A program made the position numbers and the translations under genes. Under the pieces are notes generated by a model that saw nothing but the letters and a program-made list of their open reading frames with translations, was not told where the DNA came from and did not search any database. DNA of 5,572 bases from DATBDN01 sp036269895 (GTDB lineage: Bacteria; Actinomycetota; Thermoleophilia; Solirubrobacterales; Thermoleophilaceae). The number at the start of each line of letters is the position of its first letter. The stretch's first letter is position 1. Below, piece after piece: positions 5,064 to 5,572 of the stretch. The DNA lies in the NCBI GenBank assembly GCA_036269895.1, contig DATBDN010000190.1:1-5572 (forward strand), read 5' to 3'.

Positions 5064-5355
5064 CCTTCGCCACAGGCGCGCCGTGGCGCCGGCGATAGGC
5101 CTCGATCTCGATTGCGATCGTCGAGCCGAGCGGGCCCAGCGGCGACACGGCGGCGGCCAGCACCGGCCACGGGAAGACACGGCGCATGCAGCCGATCGCG
5201 ATCGCGATGCAGAGCGCGATCCAGCCGAACCCGTGGATCCAGCCAAGAGTCTGCTTCAGCTGATCGTCGAAGCCGCCGACCCACACCACGACGAGCGCGC
5301 TGAAGATCGTCAGCTCGAAAGCTGAGTACAGGCGAACCGCCTGGAAGTACGACAT
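5056..5355 (-). CDS. DUF3817-like small integral membrane protein
   Basis: The protein has 99 residues with three predicted membrane spans: about 12-27, 37-56 and 63-85. The pattern fits DUF3817: an N-terminal R-x5-E segment (Arg8 to Glu14), a central GWIHGFGW (38-45) with the family's Gly-x2-His-Gly, and a Pro-Leu-Gly turn (SPLGPLG, 71-77) before the last span's end. The family's function is unknown. ATG 5355 is chosen because the first membrane helix follows directly; the frame continues upstream only by running through the tRNA-Thr gene. No Shine-Dalgarno precedes the ATG. The gene lies 32 bp after tRNA-Thr(CGT) and overlaps pgsA, so it may be co-transcribed with both. A role linked to membrane lipids is suggested only by this context. 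Confidence 0.8.
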   Translation of the reverse strand: MSYFQAVRLYSAFELTIFSALVVVWVGGFDDQLKQTLGWIHGFGWIALCIAIAIGCMRRVFPWPVLAAAVSPLGPLGSTIAIEIEAYRRRHGAPVAKGA

Positions 5356-5363
5356 CCCGCTGG

Positions 5364-5369
5364 AGGCTA
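5364..5369 (-). promoter_or_regulatory. Possible -10 box for leaderless DUF3817-pgsA mRNA
   Basis: On the - strand TAGCCT fits TANNNT and ends 8 nt before the ATG at 5355, the spacing expected for leaderless actinobacterial transcripts. No Shine-Dalgarno and no clear -35 element are seen. The alternative is processing of a transcript that starts before the tRNA. Confidence 0.3.
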
Positions 5370-5387
5370 GTGACCTGATTCGAAGGA

Positions 5388-5461
5388 AGCCGACGATGGG
5401 ATTCGAACCCATGACCCCCGCTTTACGAGAGCGGTGCTCTGGCCAACTGAGCTACGTCGGC
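5388..5461 (-). tRNA. tRNA-Thr (anticodon CGT)
   Basis: The reverse complement folds as acceptor GCCGACG/CGTCGGC, D-arm GCTC/GAGC with loop AGTTGGCCA, anticodon stem CCGCT/AGCGG with loop CTCGTAA (CGT at 34-36), and T-arm ATGGG/CCCAT around TTCGAAT. It reads the ACG threonine codon. The discriminator is T, as in the other tRNA-Thr in this window. CCA is not encoded. Confidence 0.97.
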
Positions 5462-5471
5462 GTGGGGGGCG

Positions 5472-5477
5472 AGTGTA
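5472..5477 (-). promoter_or_regulatory. Possible -10 box of tRNA-Thr(CGT)
   Basis: On the - strand TACACT matches TATAAT at 4 of 6 positions. It ends 10 nt before the tRNA 5' end, giving a leader of a few bases. No good -35 element was found at normal spacing. Confidence 0.35.
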
Positions 5478-5501
5478 GCCGTGGCTTCCCTTCTCCTGGG
5501 C

Positions 5502-5572
5502 ATGGATCACAAGCTGAAGACTCATGTCGCACGCGGGTTCAGGGAGCGCCTGCTCGGGCTTGCGTGGGCGCG
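5502..5572 (+). CDS. N-terminus of a gene running off the window, possibly DUF192 family
   Basis: The frame is open from ATG 5502 to the window end, giving 23 codons that begin MDHKLKTHVARGFRERLLGL. The phrase VARGFRERLLGLAW resembles the start of actinobacterial DUF192 proteins, in which a short strand is followed by R-x2-GL. Too little is visible to be sure, and the diagnostic later motifs lie beyond the window. A GTG at 5481 in the same frame would add seven residues. Neither start has a Shine-Dalgarno. The gene is divergent from tRNA-Thr(CGT). Confidence 0.45.
   Translation, partial: MDHKLKTHVARGFRERLLGLAWA

Noticed and set aside
5064..5246. Upstream extension of the pgsA frame to ATG 5246
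   Set aside because: This part is Ser/Arg/Pro-rich and overlaps the well-supported DUF3817-like gene in another frame; PgsA proteins start near the NVPNVLT segment.
5356..5412. Upstream extension of the DUF3817 frame to an ATG at 5412
   Set aside because: It would translate part of the tRNA-Thr gene; the membrane protein starts naturally at ATG 5355.

Overview
This window looks like a piece of a high-GC actinobacterial chromosome. The best guess is class Thermoleophilia (Solirubrobacterales/Gaiellales-like). That guess rests on base composition, a short principal sigma factor, the use of GTG and TTG starts, a small membrane protein with a FDWGDAGIG motif, and tRNAs that do not encode their CCA ends. 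The class assignment is inference, because no database search was possible. The DNA is gene-dense and mostly housekeeping. I see no insertion sequence, phage gene, CRISPR array or integration scar.

Layout. (1) Bases 2-880 hold the C-terminal end of a penicillin acylase-family hydrolase on the + strand, cut by the window start. (2) It runs toward a tRNA-Thr(GGT) on the - strand (910-982). (3) A divergent leader with an inverted repeat and a strong ribosome binding site precedes a small predicted membrane protein of 89 residues (1138-1407, +). (4) A strong GC hairpin (1433-1469) separates that gene from a convergent tRNA-Tyr(GTA) (1489-1570, -). (5) Upstream of tRNA-Tyr on the same strand is rpoD/sigA, the principal sigma factor (1666-2877, -). 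(6) A 118-bp divergent spacer separates rpoD from a type IB GTP cyclohydrolase of the archaeal MptA-like subtype (2996-4015, +). A small protein resembling the Clp N-domain follows it (4060-4500, +). (7) That pair converges with, and overlaps by 73 bp, a - strand set. Read in the direction of transcription, the set is tRNA-Thr(CGT), a DUF3817-like membrane protein, then pgsA. (8) The window ends in the first codons of a + strand gene, possibly of the DUF192 family.

How the genes relate. rpoD, pgsA, the cyclohydrolase and three tRNAs supply core functions: promoter recognition, phosphatidylglycerol synthesis, pterin/folate synthesis and translation. No new multi-gene defence or mobile system is visible. 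The most interesting points are the MptA-type cyclohydrolase in a bacterial setting, the tiny signal-peptide/TM protein with a tripartite tail resembling a sorting signal, the stand-alone Clp-N-like protein, and several starts that look leaderless (a TANNNT box 7-8 nt before the start codon and no well-placed Shine-Dalgarno).
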